Shown: in pieces, positions 25,744-35,658 of the stretch | Layout of the letters: each line of letters begins with the position of its first letter | Position numbering within the stretch: the first letter of the stretch is position 1 | DNA from: Rhizobium sp. 007 | GTDB taxonomy: Bacteria; Pseudomonadota; Alphaproteobacteria; Rhizobiales; Rhizobiaceae | Direction: 5' to 3' | DNA: 64,000 nucleotides | Assembly (NCBI RefSeq): GCF_015353075.1 | Contig: NZ_CP064187.1 | Span: forward strand, 4,099,001-4,163,000 | Notes under the pieces: generated by a model | Seen by the model: only the letters and a program-made list of their open reading frames with translations | What the model was told of the DNA's origin: nothing | The model's database searches: none | Position numbers and translations under genes: made by a program

Positions 25744-26618
25744 TCCGCAGCCTCCTTTGGCGCAAGCATCTCGCCTGCATGTCCCTGCTCGCGGCGGTCT
25801 TCGCAATGGTCGGTATCGGAGCAGACGAACATCCGGCCGCCCTTGTCGTCGAGGATCACTTCGTCGAGATAGACATCCTCCGCGCTGCAAAGCGCGCAGG
25901 GTTTGCCGAAGCGCTGGATCTCGAAAGGGTAGTCTTCGAAATCGAGGCTGACGACTTCAGTATGGGGCGGCACGGCATAGATCCGTTTCTCGCGGCCGGC
26001 GCCGAAGAGCTGCAGCGCGTCCGACAGATGCATCTTCGGATTGTCGAATTTCGGCGTCGGCGAAGGATCCATCACGTAGCGGCCGGCGACCTTCACGGGA
26101 TAGGCATAGGTCTTGGAGATGCGGCCGTTATGGGCGATGTCCTCATAGAGCTTCACATGCATGAGGCCGTATTCTTCTAGCGCATGCATCTTTCGCGTTT
26201 CGGTTTCACGTGGCTCGAGGAAGCGGAGCGGTTCGGGGATCGGCACTTGGTAGACGAGCACTTGGTTGGCTCCGAGCGTTTCTTCCGGGATGCGGTGGCG
26301 CGTCTGGATGATCGTCGCATCCTTGGTGCGGGTGGTCACCGCGACGTTTGCGACCTTCTGGAAGAAGGCGCGGATGGAGACAGCGTTTGTGGTGTCGTCG
26401 GCGCCCTGGTCGATGACCTTGAGCACGTCGTCCGGCCCGATGATCGAAGCGGTCACCTGCACTCCACCGGTGCCCCAACCATAGGGCATGGGCATTTCGC
26501 GCGAAGCAAAAGGCACCTGATAACCGGGAATCGCAATCGCCTTCAGGATGGCGCGGCGGATCATCCGCTTGGTCTGCTCGTCGAGATAGGCGAAGTTGTA
26601 GCTGGCAAGATCGCTCAT
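25740..26618 (-). CDS. phnJ: C-P lyase radical-SAM subunit PhnJ
   Basis: The 292-residue subunit breaks the carbon-phosphorus bond of ribose 1-phosphonate 5-phosphate with S-adenosylmethionine. The non-classical Cys cluster is complete: CALC, 21 residues, C, 5 residues, C (GKPCALCSAEDVYLDEV and VCSDTDHC). An early Gly-rich segment (MPYGWGTGGVQVT) is typical. ATG 26618 overlaps the phnI stop by 4 bases. It sits within the strictly ordered phnGHIJK set. Confidence 0.97.
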   Translation of the reverse strand: MSDLASYNFAYLDEQTKRMIRRAILKAIAIPGYQVPFASREMPMPYGWGTGGVQVTASIIGPDDVLKVIDQGADDTTNAVSIRAFFQKVANVAVTTRTKDATIIQTRHRIPEETLGANQVLVYQVPIPEPLRFLEPRETETRKMHALEEYGLMHVKLYEDIAHNGRISKTYAYPVKVAGRYVMDPSPTPKFDNPKMHLSDALQLFGAGREKRIYAVPPHTEVVSLDFEDYPFEIQRFGKPCALCSAEDVYLDEVILDDKGGRMFVCSDTDHCEDRREQGHAGEMLAPKEAAE

Positions 26619-27721
26619 TCGGCCGCCTCCTTGATGGTGTCGCCGCCGGCTCGGCTTGCCTCGAAGTCGCGGCGCATGCGGCGGACAAGGTCCAGTTCGG
26701 CCTGGAAATCCACATAGTGCGGCAATTTCAGGTGCTCGACGAAGCCGGTCGCCTGGACATTGTCGGAGTGAGAAATGACGAATTCCTCGTCCTGTGCCGG
26801 CGCCGTGATGTCTTCCCCGAGCTCTTCGGCGCGTAGCGCGCGATCGACCAGCGACATCGACATCGCCTTCCGTTCGCTCTGGCCGAAGACGAGGCCGTAG
26901 CCGCGCGTGAACTGCGGCGGTGCCTTGGCCGAACCCTTGAACTGATTGACCATCTGGCATTCCGTCAATTGGATAACGCCGAGCGACACGGCAAAGCCGA
27001 GTTCGGGAACGTAAAACTCCACTTCGACCTCGCCAATGCGGATTTCCCCCGTGAAGGGATGATTGCGGCCGTAGCCCCGTTGCGTGGAGTAGCCGAGTGC
27101 CAGGAGGAAGCCCTCGTCGCCGCGGGCGAGCGCCTGCAGGCGAAGGTCGCGGCTCATCGGAAATTCCATCGGTTCACGAGTAAGGTCACCGATCTCGTGA
27201 TCCTCCGGCATATCGCCGTCGGCCTCGATCAGCCCCTCCTGGCCAAGGATCTCCGACACGCGCATCATGCGGCCGGCTTCGGCAGGGCGTTGCGCCGGTT
27301 CTTCAACGGTCTCGTCGGAAAGCAGCGAAGGATCAAGCAGTCGGTGGGTGTAGTCGAAGGTCGGACCGAGAAGCTGGCCGCCAGGCAAATCCTTGTAGGT
27401 CGCCGAAACGCGGCGCTCGATCTTCATCGCCGCGGTGTCGAGCGGTTTCGAATAGCCGAAGCGTGGCAGCGTCGTGCGATAGGCGCGCAGCAGGAAAATT
27501 GCCTCGATCATGTCGCCGCGCGATTGACGGACGGCAAGTGCGGCGAGCGTGCGGTCGTAGAGCGAGGCTTCCGCCATGACACGGTCGACGGCAAGAGCCA
27601 GCTGTGCGACGATCTGGTCGATGCCAATCGCAGGCAGCGAGCGGTCGCCGCGACGGCGGTCGGCAAGTAGGCGATGGGCATTCTCGATGGCGGCCTCACC
27701 CCCTTTGACGGCAACATACAT
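26615..27721 (-). CDS. phnI: C-P lyase core subunit PhnI
   Basis: The 368-residue nucleosidase subunit, with PhnG and PhnH, joins the phosphonate to ribose triphosphate from ATP. The N-terminus MYVAVKGGEAAIENAHRLLA is characteristic, as are the HPFTGEIRIGEV and VISHSDNVQATGFVEHLKLP segments. Full length; 3 bases separate it from phnH. Confidence 0.96.
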   Translation of the reverse strand: MYVAVKGGEAAIENAHRLLADRRRGDRSLPAIGIDQIVAQLALAVDRVMAEASLYDRTLAALAVRQSRGDMIEAIFLLRAYRTTLPRFGYSKPLDTAAMKIERRVSATYKDLPGGQLLGPTFDYTHRLLDPSLLSDETVEEPAQRPAEAGRMMRVSEILGQEGLIEADGDMPEDHEIGDLTREPMEFPMSRDLRLQALARGDEGFLLALGYSTQRGYGRNHPFTGEIRIGEVEVEFYVPELGFAVSLGVIQLTECQMVNQFKGSAKAPPQFTRGYGLVFGQSERKAMSMSLVDRALRAEELGEDITAPAQDEEFVISHSDNVQATGFVEHLKLPHYVDFQAELDLVRRMRRDFEASRAGGDTIKEAAE

Positions 27722-27724
27722 GGC

Positions 27725-28333
27725 TCACATCTCCGTTGCGATGATCTTGGTGGTGCGCGGCAAGCAGAGGAAACGGCTGCCTGCCGTCAGCATGAGGTCG
27801 ATGCCACGCGGAAAGAGGGCGTGGTTTTCCGCCCAGAGCCGCAGGAACGCCTCCGGCAGGCCGACAGGCGCAATCTCGTTCACGCCTTGAATGCCGGGGC
27901 CCGTCAAGGCCAGCCGGCGGCCCCCTTCGAGTCCTGCAAGTTCGACGATCAGCGTCGTCGAGCGATCAGGATATTCCTGCGTGCCTAAGGCAAAGAGTCC
28001 AAACGAGGAAAGCGTCACGCCGTGCTCAATAAAGGCAAAGCGGGCTTCGGCCCTTTCCGGCACCACGGGCGCGCCGGTGTGAAAGCCGAGCCAATCGAGC
28101 ATTGCGGATTTCGCGAGCCCGGAAGATAGCCAGACCGGTGTATCATGGTCGCACAGCGTCAGCGCAATTGCGCCTGCGGCTACGCCAAGTGGCGCAGGTG
28201 GCGCGACTTCGGGCGCGATGGTCTGGATCGTGCCGGGGCGCGCCATGCCATCCATCATGGTCTTGAAGACCCTTTGGGCGTGGAAGACCGGTTCGGCAAA
28301 ACCACCCGTCAGGGCTTCTGTCTTGAGGCTCAT
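27725..28333 (-). CDS. phnH: C-P lyase core subunit PhnH
   Basis: The 202-residue subunit has the usual FxAQRVFKTMMDGMARPGTI start and the FCLPRTTKI-like end (FLCLPRTTKIIATEM). ATG 28333 overlaps the phnG stop by 1 base; longer frames upstream lie within phnG and are not used. Confidence 0.95.
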   Translation of the reverse strand: MSLKTEALTGGFAEPVFHAQRVFKTMMDGMARPGTIQTIAPEVAPPAPLGVAAGAIALTLCDHDTPVWLSSGLAKSAMLDWLGFHTGAPVVPERAEARFAFIEHGVTLSSFGLFALGTQEYPDRSTTLIVELAGLEGGRRLALTGPGIQGVNEIAPVGLPEAFLRLWAENHALFPRGIDLMLTAGSRFLCLPRTTKIIATEM

Positions 28334-28809
28334 CAGTCGTCTCCGCGCACCATGGTGAAGAAATCGACCCGTGTCGCCGCCGTCTCGTCCGCCTTGCGCT
28401 GATCGACCCCAGCGATCCGCGCCGCGATTGGCGAAAGCAGCCTCTCCTCGACGAAATCCTTCATCGCATCGTCCTGCCACAGTGCGTCGAAGATCGCGGC
28501 AAGCCTTACCTTTTCGCGGTCCGTGCCGAGCGCCTGTGCATGACCCACGGCGCCGGAACCAAGCCGTATTGTTGCGCGCGTAACCGTGACCTCGCCGAGA
28601 TTGAAGGGGGCGCCGCCGCCGCCGATGCGGCCGCGCACCATCACGAGACCGGTTTCCGGCCCGCGCACCGGTTGAGCCGCTGGCTTTTCAGCGAGTCCGT
28701 CAAAGGCTTCAACGAGTTCGTGCCGTTCAGCCCGCGCGAGAAGATCGGCAACGCGCTTGCGGTCAATCTCGGGCTGGCTTGCAAGGTCCTTCTGTTTCGC
28801 TGATGTCAT
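28333..28809 (-). CDS. phnG: C-P lyase core subunit PhnG
   Basis: The 158-residue subunit is the first gene of the operon. The LLARAERHELVEAF segment and GAPFNLGEVTVTRATIRL with GHAQALGTDREKVRLAAI are family signatures. It is transcribed from the phnF-phnG divergent region with PHO box and PhnF site. Confidence 0.95.
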   Translation of the reverse strand: MTSAKQKDLASQPEIDRKRVADLLARAERHELVEAFDGLAEKPAAQPVRGPETGLVMVRGRIGGGGAPFNLGEVTVTRATIRLGSGAVGHAQALGTDREKVRLAAIFDALWQDDAMKDFVEERLLSPIAARIAGVDQRKADETAATRVDFFTMVRGDD

Positions 28810-28823
28810 CGCCGTTCCCTAAA

Positions 28824-28841
28824 TGTCTATTGATATAGACA
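28824..28841. promoter_or_regulatory. PhnF operator
   Basis: TGTCTAT, four bases, ATAGACA is a perfect 7-bp inverted repeat 15 bases upstream of the phnG start. It resembles the TGGTCTA-type palindromes bound by PhnF/GntR-UTRA repressors. Confidence 0.7.
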
Positions 28842-28876
28842 ACCATACAAGGTACTTGTAGCCTTAAGGTGAGGAC

Positions 28877-28894
28877 GTGACAAGCGTGTGACAT
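28877..28894 (-). promoter_or_regulatory. PHO box (PhoB binding site)
   Basis: On the minus strand two 7-base direct repeats, ATGTCAC and TTGTCAC, are separated by 4 bases (11-base period), the arrangement of the PhoB consensus CTGTCAT-N4-CTGTCAT. It lies 68 bases upstream of phnG and 30 upstream of phnF. Confidence 0.75.
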
Positions 28895-28924
28895 CACTCA
28901 AGTGAAAGTGCAGGGCGGGAACGA

Positions 28925-29662
28925 ATGGCCGGACTGAACCAGGTACAGAGACAGACGGGCGTGGCGCTCTGGCGCCAGATCGCGGACCGTATTCGCGACG
29001 CAATCAGTGCCGGGGCGTATGACGAGACCGGCATGGTGCCGCCGGAAACTGTTCTGGCGCTGCGATTCGGCGTCAATCGCCATACGGTCAGAAGCGCGCT
29101 TGCCGCCCTTGCTCAGGAAGGTATCGTGCGCGCAGTGCAAGGCCGCGGCACCCTGATCGAGCGGAAGGAGCGGCTGAATTTCCCGATCACGCGGCGTACG
29201 CGCTTCACTGCCGGTATTGGCGCTCAGGCGCGCGAGATGCGCGGCCTGCTGCTCGACCATGCGGAAGAGAGGGCTGATGCTGACGTTGCGCGCTGGCTGA
29301 GGCTTAGGTCCGGGACGGCGGTGATCCGTCTCGAAACATTGCGTCTGGCCGACAAGCGGCCGGTATCTTGCGCAACGACATGGTTTCCGGCCGACCGGTT
29401 TGCCGGTATCGACGAAGTCTATCGCAAGACGGAATCGATCACCAAGGCCTTTGCCGAACTCGGCCTGCCGGATTACGTCCGCGCAACGACCGAGATTACC
29501 GCCGCTCACGCCGATTCACACGACATCGCCACGCTGGAATTGACGCCGGGCGCCATCCTGCTCATCGCCAAGGCAATGAATACCGATCTTGACGGCGTGC
29601 CGGTTCAGTACTCGATCAGCCGCTTTGCAGCCGACAGGGTGCAGTTCACGATAGAGAATTGA
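28925..29662 (+). CDS. phnF: GntR/UTRA-family regulator PhnF
   Basis: The 245-residue protein has a GntR winged helix (about residues 8-75: LWRQIADRIRDAISAGAYDE, VLALRFGVNRHTVRSALAAL, RAVQGRGTLIE) and a C-terminal UTRA ligand-binding domain. Divergence from phnG and the palindrome between them identify it as the operon repressor PhnF; the ligand is unknown. It ends at a bidirectional terminator. Confidence 0.92.
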   Translation: MAGLNQVQRQTGVALWRQIADRIRDAISAGAYDETGMVPPETVLALRFGVNRHTVRSALAALAQEGIVRAVQGRGTLIERKERLNFPITRRTRFTAGIGAQAREMRGLLLDHAEERADADVARWLRLRSGTAVIRLETLRLADKRPVSCATTWFPADRFAGIDEVYRKTESITKAFAELGLPDYVRATTEITAAHADSHDIATLELTPGAILLIAKAMNTDLDGVPVQYSISRFAADRVQFTIEN

Positions 29663-29666
29663 ACTG

Positions 29667-29694
29667 AAAAAGCCGGGCAGCGAGCCCGGCTTTT
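29667..29694. terminator. bidirectional terminator between phnF and gpmA
   Basis: AAAAGCCGGGC, a five-base loop and GCCCGGCTTTT give an 11-bp perfect stem with T-runs on both strands, between two convergent genes. Confidence 0.9.
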
Positions 29695-29712
29695 GAATGA
29701 GATGTCGAAGGC

Positions 29713-30348
29713 TTAATGCGCCCCGGACATATCGCCGAGCACTTCCTTGGAAGCGACGGTGGAGTCGGCATTGAGCTTGTAGACCATGGGAACGCCGGTC
29801 GCGAGGTTGAGTGCCAGGATCTGTTCCTTGGTCAGGCGGTCCAGCACCATGACCAGCGAACGCAGCGAGTTGCCGTGGGCAGCGACGAGCACTTTTTCAC
29901 CGCGCAGCACGCGTGGCAGAATCTCGGTGAGATAGTAAGGCCAGACGCGCGCGCCGGTGTCGCGCAGGCTTTCGCCGCCAGGAGGCGGGGCGTCGTAGGA
30001 ACGCCGCCAGATATGAACCTGCTCCTCGCCCCATTTGGCGCGGGCATCGTCCTTGTTGAGGCCCGAGAGGTCACCGTAGTCGCGCTCGTTCAGCGCCTGG
30101 TCGCGGATCGTCTTGAGGTCCGGCTGGCCGATTTTGTCGAGAATGAGCGTCAGCGTGTGCTGCGCGCGCACGAGCGCCGACGTGAAGGCGATATCGTATT
30201 TTATGCCGTAGTCGGCAAGCGCCTGCCCTCCCGTATTGGCTTCTTCGATACCGAGTTCCGTGAGATCCGGATCCTTCCAGCCGGTGAAGAGATTTTTCAG
30301 GTTCCAGTCGCTCTGGCCGTGGCGAACGAGGACGAGGGTGCCGCTCAT
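29713..30348 (-). CDS. gpmA: 2,3-bisphosphoglycerate-dependent phosphoglycerate mutase
   Basis: The 211-residue glycolytic enzyme interconverts 2- and 3-phosphoglycerate. The phosphohistidine motif is [12 protein letters not shown]; other active-site parts are [16 protein letters not shown] and [13 protein letters not shown]. The short rhizobial form lacks some of the insertions of longer enzymes. ATG 30348 has GGAGG at 8-base spacing. Last gene of the block after dapB. Confidence 0.95.
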   Translation of the reverse strand: MSGTLVLVRHGQSDWNLKNLFTGWKDPDLTELGIEEANTGGQALADYGIKYDIAFTSALVRAQHTLTLILDKIGQPDLKTIRDQALNERDYGDLSGLNKDDARAKWGEEQVHIWRRSYDAPPPGGESLRDTGARVWPYYLTEILPRVLRGEKVLVAAHGNSLRSLVMVLDRLTKEQILALNLATGVPMVYKLNADSTVASKEVLGDMSGAH

Positions 30349-30370
30349 GAAATATGCCTCCGTAGTAAGA

Positions 30371-31195
30371 TCAATGTGAGGAGAGCCCGAGCACGTCGAG
30401 CATGGAGTAAAAGCCGGGCTTCTTGTCGCGCGCCCAGAGCGCCGCCTTGATGGCGCCGCGCGCGAAGATCGAGCGGTCAGCGGCGCTGTGCGACATCGAT
30501 ACTATCTCGCCTTCTCCGGCGAAGAGAACGGAATGTTCGCCGATCACCGAACCGCCGCGTAGCGTCGCAAAACCGACCGTACCCGTCTCGCGCGCGCCGG
30601 TATGGCCGTCGCGGACGCGCACGGATTGCGACGACAGGTCGATATTCCGGCCTTTGGCGGCAGCTTCTCCCAGAAGCAGGGCGGTGCCCGACGGCGCATC
30701 GACCTTGCGCTTGTGGTGCATTTCGAGGATTTCGATATCCCAATCGGCAGCATCGAGCGCTCGTGCAGCCTGCTCCACGAAAACGCTGAGGAGGTTCACG
30801 CCAAGGCTCATATTGCCCGATTTCACGATACGCGCATGACGCGATGCTGCCGCGATCTTGGCATTATCCGCATCCGAACACCCGGTCGTGCCGATGACAT
30901 GGACGATGCGCGCCTGAGCGGCGAGTGCAGCAAATTCGTTTGTCGTCGCGGGCGTTGTAAAATCCAGGACGCCGTCGGCATGAAGAAAGGCCGCGAGAGG
31001 GTCGTCCCCAATGGTGACGCCGTTTGGTCCAAGGCCTGCGATTTCGCCTGCATCCTTGCCGACGAATGGCGAGCCGGGCCGGGCCACGGCCGCATGCAGC
31101 GTGACACCCTCCATGGAATCGATAAGCCGGATCAGCGTTTGTCCCATGCGACCCGCTGCCCCAACCACCACCAGCTTCATCGCAGCATCGCTCAT
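30371..31195 (-). CDS. dapB: 4-hydroxy-tetrahydrodipicolinate reductase
   Basis: The 274-residue NAD(P)H-dependent enzyme of lysine and meso-diaminopimelate synthesis starts with the Rossmann motif [14 protein letters not shown]. The signature around the active site reads [16 protein letters not shown]. Full length. It is 22 bases from gpmA and 18 from the upstream exporter gene. Confidence 0.96.
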   Translation of the reverse strand: MSDAAMKLVVVGAAGRMGQTLIRLIDSMEGVTLHAAVARPGSPFVGKDAGEIAGLGPNGVTIGDDPLAAFLHADGVLDFTTPATTNEFAALAAQARIVHVIGTTGCSDADNAKIAAASRHARIVKSGNMSLGVNLLSVFVEQAARALDAADWDIEILEMHHKRKVDAPSGTALLLGEAAAKGRNIDLSSQSVRVRDGHTGARETGTVGFATLRGGSVIGEHSVLFAGEGEIVSMSHSAADRSIFARGAIKAALWARDKKPGFYSMLDVLGLSSH

Positions 31196-31213
31196 GTCAG
31201 CTCATAATCCGTG

Positions 31214-33001
31214 TCAAAAAGAATCCGAGGCGGCGGGCCGCTGAAGATTGTTGAGGCGAGCGTAAAGTCCGTCGTTGCGCTTCGCAAGCGTCTCGTGATT
31301 GCCTTCTTCGACGACACGGCCCTGCTGCATCACGACCATCTTGTCGGCACGTACGACCGTCGAAAGACGATGGGCGATGACGACGACGGTGCGGCCGGTC
31401 ATCGCTTCATCGAGCGCCCTCTGCACGGCCGCTTCGGATTCCGTGTCGAGTGCCGATGTAGCCTCGTCGAGAAGCAGGATCGGCGCTTTCCGGACGAGCG
31501 CCCGGGCGATCGACAGTCGCTGGCGCTGGCCGCCTGACAGCGTCACGCCGTTTTCGCCGACAGGTGTGTCGTAGCCCTGCGGCTGCGCCAGGATGAATTC
31601 ATGGGCGTAGGCAAGCCGGGCGGCCTCTTCCACCTCGGCGTCCGGCGCTTCCGGCCGCCCATAACGGATGTTTTCGCGGATCGTGCCTTCGAAGAGATAC
31701 GGCTGCTGCGACACATAGGCGAGTTGCTGGCGAAGCGACTGTTTGGTGACGTGTGCAATATCCTGACCATCGATGAAAATCTGCCCGCTCTTCGGGTCGA
31801 AGAAGCGCGGAATGAGATTGATGACCGTTGATTTGCCGGCACCGGACGGGCCCACAAGCGCCGTCGTCTTGCCGCCCTCTGCAACAAAACTCACGTTGTT
31901 GAGGATCGGATCGGCACTGTAAGCAAAGGACACGTCACGGAATTCGATGCGGGCATCCGTCACATTCAACGGCTTGGCATCAGGAAGATCGCGCTGACGC
32001 GGCTCCATGTCGAGCAGTTCGTAGATCATGCGGGCATTGACGACGGCGCGCTCCAGCTGAACCTGCAGTCTTGCAAGACGGCGGGCCGGATCGTAGGCGA
32101 GCAGCAATGCAGTTACGAAGGAGAAGAATGCGCCCGGCGGCACGTTATGATAGATCGAACGGTAAGCGGCATAGGCAAGGATGCTGGCGACGGCGAAACC
32201 GGCGAAGGTCTCCGTCATCGGCGCATTGCGCTCCGAGAGGCGCGCGATCCGATTTGCGCGGTTTTCCGCAGCCCCGACAAGCTTGTTGAGCTTGCGTACC
32301 AGTTCGCCCTCCATTGTGAAGGCTTTGACGATCGCAATTCCCTGGATCGTTTCCTGCATTGCGCCCAAGACATGGCTGTTGAGATGAATCGCTTCCCTGG
32401 TCACCTGACGCAGACGCTTAGACAGATATCGCAAGCCGTAAAGGAGCGGCGGAGCCAAGATGAAGACTGCTAGACTTAGCAGCGGATCCTGAAAAACCAT
32501 CACGCCGAGCAGCGCGATGAAAGTGAGCAGGTCTCGCGCAGTCGACGTGATGGTCAGATTCATGACATCGCGGATGCCGCCGACATTCTGGCTGACTTGC
32601 GCTGCGATGTGCGCCGAGCGGGCTTCGTTGTAGAAGCCGACGGACAGCGTCATCAGGTGGGCATAAAGGCGCCGCTGGTAGCGCGCCACGATGTTGTTTC
32701 CGATCCTAGACAGAGCCACCGCTTGGCCGTAGCTCGCAAAGCCACGCAGTACGAATGCGACGAAGATCGAAAGACAAATGATCCAGACCATATCCGCACG
32801 GCGATTGGCGAAGGCTTCGTCAATGATTACCTTCATGATCCAGGCGGTGAACGCAGTAGAAAGTGCGACAACAACGAGGCAGCTGATCGCGAAAGCATAG
32901 CCCCCAATATGATCACGGCCGTTTTCGGCGATGATGCGCTTCAAGACGCCGGTGATGGTATCGCTGCTGACGGTGCGCTTTTTGTTCGCGGACGATTCCA
33001 A
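31214..33001 (-). CDS. ABC transporter, fused permease-ATPase (MsbA-type exporter)
   Basis: The 595-residue half-transporter has six membrane helices in the first 320 residues. The ATPase has Walker A GPSGAGKSTVINLIPRFF, signature [15 protein letters not shown], Walker B ILLLDEATSALDTESE and H-loop VVIAHRLSTV. Such homodimeric exporters flip lipids or drugs; MsbA-like lipid A transport is possible but not provable here. Start is TTG 33001, with AGGAAG upstream. It is just upstream of dapB on the same strand. Confidence 0.9.
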   Translation of the reverse strand: MESSANKKRTVSSDTITGVLKRIIAENGRDHIGGYAFAISCLVVVALSTAFTAWIMKVIIDEAFANRRADMVWIICLSIFVAFVLRGFASYGQAVALSRIGNNIVARYQRRLYAHLMTLSVGFYNEARSAHIAAQVSQNVGGIRDVMNLTITSTARDLLTFIALLGVMVFQDPLLSLAVFILAPPLLYGLRYLSKRLRQVTREAIHLNSHVLGAMQETIQGIAIVKAFTMEGELVRKLNKLVGAAENRANRIARLSERNAPMTETFAGFAVASILAYAAYRSIYHNVPPGAFFSFVTALLLAYDPARRLARLQVQLERAVVNARMIYELLDMEPRQRDLPDAKPLNVTDARIEFRDVSFAYSADPILNNVSFVAEGGKTTALVGPSGAGKSTVINLIPRFFDPKSGQIFIDGQDIAHVTKQSLRQQLAYVSQQPYLFEGTIRENIRYGRPEAPDAEVEEAARLAYAHEFILAQPQGYDTPVGENGVTLSGGQRQRLSIARALVRKAPILLLDEATSALDTESEAAVQRALDEAMTGRTVVVIAHRLSTVVRADKMVVMQQGRVVEEGNHETLAKRNDGLYARLNNLQRPAASDSF

Positions 33002-33096
33002 AAATAAAGCTTCCTGTCTCGGACTACGTGCGCCACATGAGCCGCGCGCTTGGGGCGGCTCTATAAAGAGTTGGCGCGCCTTTGGCTAGAGCGGCG

Positions 33097-34122
33097 CTAT
33101 CGGCGCCAGCGGCGGCCCTCGGTTGAGACGCCGAAGCTTGCGGGCTGGCGTGCATAGAAGGAAAGCCCGGCAAGAGCTGCAAGCGGGTGAGTCACCACAT
33201 AAGTCGGAATCGCCCTCAGCCAGTGCGAGTGCGGCGCTTTGTCCTCGAACGCAGCGCGGAATTCCGACCGTCTCAATGCCGGCAGGATCTTCTGCGAGAT
33301 GCCGCCTGAAAGATAGACGCCGCCTTTGGCCATGAAGATCATCGCCAGATCGCCCGCGAGACGGCCGAGGTAAGTTGAAAAAAGCGAGATGGTCTCCACG
33401 GCCGTCTTGTCAGTTCCAGCAAGTGCATGAGAGGTGATATCGGCCGGATCGTGGTACTTGGAATCAATGCCGTCCGCCTTGCATATCGCGCGGTAGAGAT
33501 TGACGATGCCGCGTCCGCACAGGATCTGCTCGGCCGCGACGCGGCCCTCGATCGTCTCGATATATGGAAAGATTTCCAGGTCGCGTCTGCTGCGTGGTCC
33601 GAGATCGACATGGCCGCCTTCGCCCGGCACGGGAATCCATGAGCCTTGCGCGTGCACGAGCCCGCCAACGCCGAGGCCGGTTCCGGGACCGAGCACAACA
33701 CGGGAAGCGACAAGTTCTCCGGATGCAGCGCCAATGCGCTCGCGATCGTTTTCACCGAGCGCGGAAATCGCCAGTGCCTGCGCCTCGAAGTCGTTGATGA
33801 CAATCACGTCCTCGATGCCGAGACCTTCAAGCATCGTGTGAGGACGGACGATCCAGTCGCAATTGGTCAGCGGAATTTCATTGCCGTTGATCGGACCGGC
33901 AACGGCGAGAATAGCCGCACGCGGGCGCATGTCCGTCTTTGCAAAAACGCCCTTCAGGATCGCTTCATCGATGGTTCCGAAATCGGCTGTGCGAACGTTC
34001 GGGAAATTGACGGCCTCGGCCGAGGCGTCCGCAAGAATGGAGAAGCGCGCATTCGTTCCGCCGATATCGCCAATCAGAATCGGAAAAGGCAGGTGGGCAT
34101 CGCTGGTGTTGAGCATGGACAT
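33097..34122 (-). CDS. glk: glucokinase
   Basis: The 341-residue proteobacterial Glk phosphorylates glucose with ATP. It shows the phosphate-binding motif [15 protein letters not shown], the sugar-binding [13 protein letters not shown] and [30 protein letters not shown], and [13 protein letters not shown]. Family length. It lies 14 bases downstream of mgsA in the same operon; a second possible start is two codons on. Confidence 0.95.
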   Translation of the reverse strand: MSMLNTSDAHLPFPILIGDIGGTNARFSILADASAEAVNFPNVRTADFGTIDEAILKGVFAKTDMRPRAAILAVAGPINGNEIPLTNCDWIVRPHTMLEGLGIEDVIVINDFEAQALAISALGENDRERIGAASGELVASRVVLGPGTGLGVGGLVHAQGSWIPVPGEGGHVDLGPRSRRDLEIFPYIETIEGRVAAEQILCGRGIVNLYRAICKADGIDSKYHDPADITSHALAGTDKTAVETISLFSTYLGRLAGDLAMIFMAKGGVYLSGGISQKILPALRRSEFRAAFEDKAPHSHWLRAIPTYVVTHPLAALAGLSFYARQPASFGVSTEGRRWRR

Positions 34123-34136
34123 AGCCGGTTCCGTGT

Positions 34137-34517
34137 CTAGGCGTGCAGAGTCGGGATGAGTTTTTCGGCGGTCGCTTCGTTCAGCGCCATTGGAATATCG
34201 TAAACGATCGCAAGCCGCATCAATGCCTTCACGTCAACATCATGCGGCATCGGCGTCAATGGATCGACAAAAAAGATAAGTGCGCCGACTTCACCGGTCG
34301 AAATCAATGCGCCGATCTGCTGATCGCCGCCGAGCGGTCCGCTCTTCAGCCGGGTGACATCGAGATCGGGCACCGCATCGAGGACGCGGCCGCCGGTTGT
34401 TCCGGTTGCCACGATCTTCCATTTGGAAAGCTGATCTTTGTTGCGGCGGGCAAATTCCGCCATCTCATTCTTCTTCTGGTCATGCGCAATCAATGCGAGG
34501 CATTTGCCGCCGGCCAT
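34137..34517 (-). CDS. mgsA: methylglyoxal synthase
   Basis: The 126-residue enzyme turns dihydroxyacetone phosphate into methylglyoxal and phosphate, a bypass when sugar phosphates accumulate. Motifs seen: [23 protein letters not shown] (phosphate binding), [14 protein letters not shown], and [20 protein letters not shown] with catalytic Asp and His. ATG 34517 has GGAGG 9 bases upstream; longer upstream reading has no family match. Upstream partner of glk. Confidence 0.94.
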   Translation of the reverse strand: MAGGKCLALIAHDQKKNEMAEFARRNKDQLSKWKIVATGTTGGRVLDAVPDLDVTRLKSGPLGGDQQIGALISTGEVGALIFFVDPLTPMPHDVDVKALMRLAIVYDIPMALNEATAEKLIPTLHA

Positions 34518-34602
34518 GAAAAAGAACCTCCATCCCGTGAATTCAATCGATTTGGCCGCTTCTATACCAAGCCCACGATTTGAAAAACAAGCATTTCCAC
34601 TC

Positions 34603-35658
34603 TTATTGCACCAAGGGCTTGTCGGTGGGGACCGGACCAACGGCAGGAAGAAGGTCTCCGGCTGCTGCCGGTACGGCCGGTGCGACTGTCAGGGCGGTTG
34701 CGGCTGAGCCGCCATCAGTCGTCGCCATGGATGCAGCGGCCGGCGCATCCAGAACGGCGGCGCAAGATTTGGGAAGATCGGACACCATCATTTCGCGCGG
34801 GGGCTTAGGTGGCCGGGCATTGGGCTTCGGTGCGGCCCACGGCTCCTTGGTGAACCACCAGGCCAGCGACTTGCCGCAGCCATCGCCGTCGGTAATTGGC
34901 GCTTGCGGCTTGCAGGCCGCAGCGCCCGGCGGGCATTTCATACGAATGTGGAAATGCGAATCGTGGCCGTAAATCGGGCGCAGCTTGCCGAGGTTCGTGC
35001 GGTCGCCCGTCCAGGTATCGCACATCTTTTTCTTGATTGCGGGGTTGACGAAAATGCGCTCCACCTCCGGATAGCTTGCCGCAAGCATCAACAGTTTGGC
35101 ATGGGATTGCGTCCAGACCTTGGGGTCGATTGTCAGGAACTTCCCCTTCTGCAGCGTCGTGGTGAAGGGAAGATCTTCGCGCTCCTGCGCCGTCATCCGG
35201 CGTGAAGGCATCGGCGTCAGCCAGACGTCGGCATCGAGGCCGATCTGATGCGAGGCGTGGCCGTTAAACATCGGCCCGCCGCGAGGTTGGGCAATATCGC
35301 CGACCAGCAGCCCCGGCCAGCCGATCTTCAGTTGCGCATCGCGGGACAATTGCTCAAGCAATGCAATCATCGCCGGATCGCCCCAACGGCGGTTGCGGGA
35401 AAGGCGCATCGCCTGCCATGTCGGACCATCCACGGGCAAGGCAACGCCGCCCAGCATGCACCCTTTCGAATAAAAGCCGATCGGTTTGGCCGGGCCCTGC
35501 GCGGGCAGCGAAGCCGAACCGAAGAGCGCTTTGGCGCTGCCGGGACTCGGCTGTTTCTGCTGTGCTCCCGCATCGCCCGCAATCAGGCTTGCACCGATAA
35601 TACCCGCCAAAGCGAGTCTGCCGATTGTCTGGAAAGGCGGAGCGAGGCGGAATGTCAT
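34603..35658 (-). CDS. mepA: penicillin-insensitive murein endopeptidase MepA
   Basis: The 351-residue periplasmic protein starts with a signal peptide ([18 protein letters not shown]). The LAS-type metallopeptidase domain has [14 protein letters not shown] (zinc His and Asp) and [14 protein letters not shown] (zinc His). It cuts D-alanyl-meso-DAP cross-links. Six conserved Cys are typical. A Pro/Ala-rich C-terminal extension of about 80 residues has no known domain. ATG 35658 is chosen at the signal peptide. Confidence 0.92.
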   Translation of the reverse strand: MTFRLAPPFQTIGRLALAGIIGASLIAGDAGAQQKQPSPGSAKALFGSASLPAQGPAKPIGFYSKGCMLGGVALPVDGPTWQAMRLSRNRRWGDPAMIALLEQLSRDAQLKIGWPGLLVGDIAQPRGGPMFNGHASHQIGLDADVWLTPMPSRRMTAQEREDLPFTTTLQKGKFLTIDPKVWTQSHAKLLMLAASYPEVERIFVNPAIKKKMCDTWTGDRTNLGKLRPIYGHDSHFHIRMKCPPGAAACKPQAPITDGDGCGKSLAWWFTKEPWAAPKPNARPPKPPREMMVSDLPKSCAAVLDAPAAASMATTDGGSAATALTVAPAVPAAAGDLLPAVGPVPTDKPLVQ

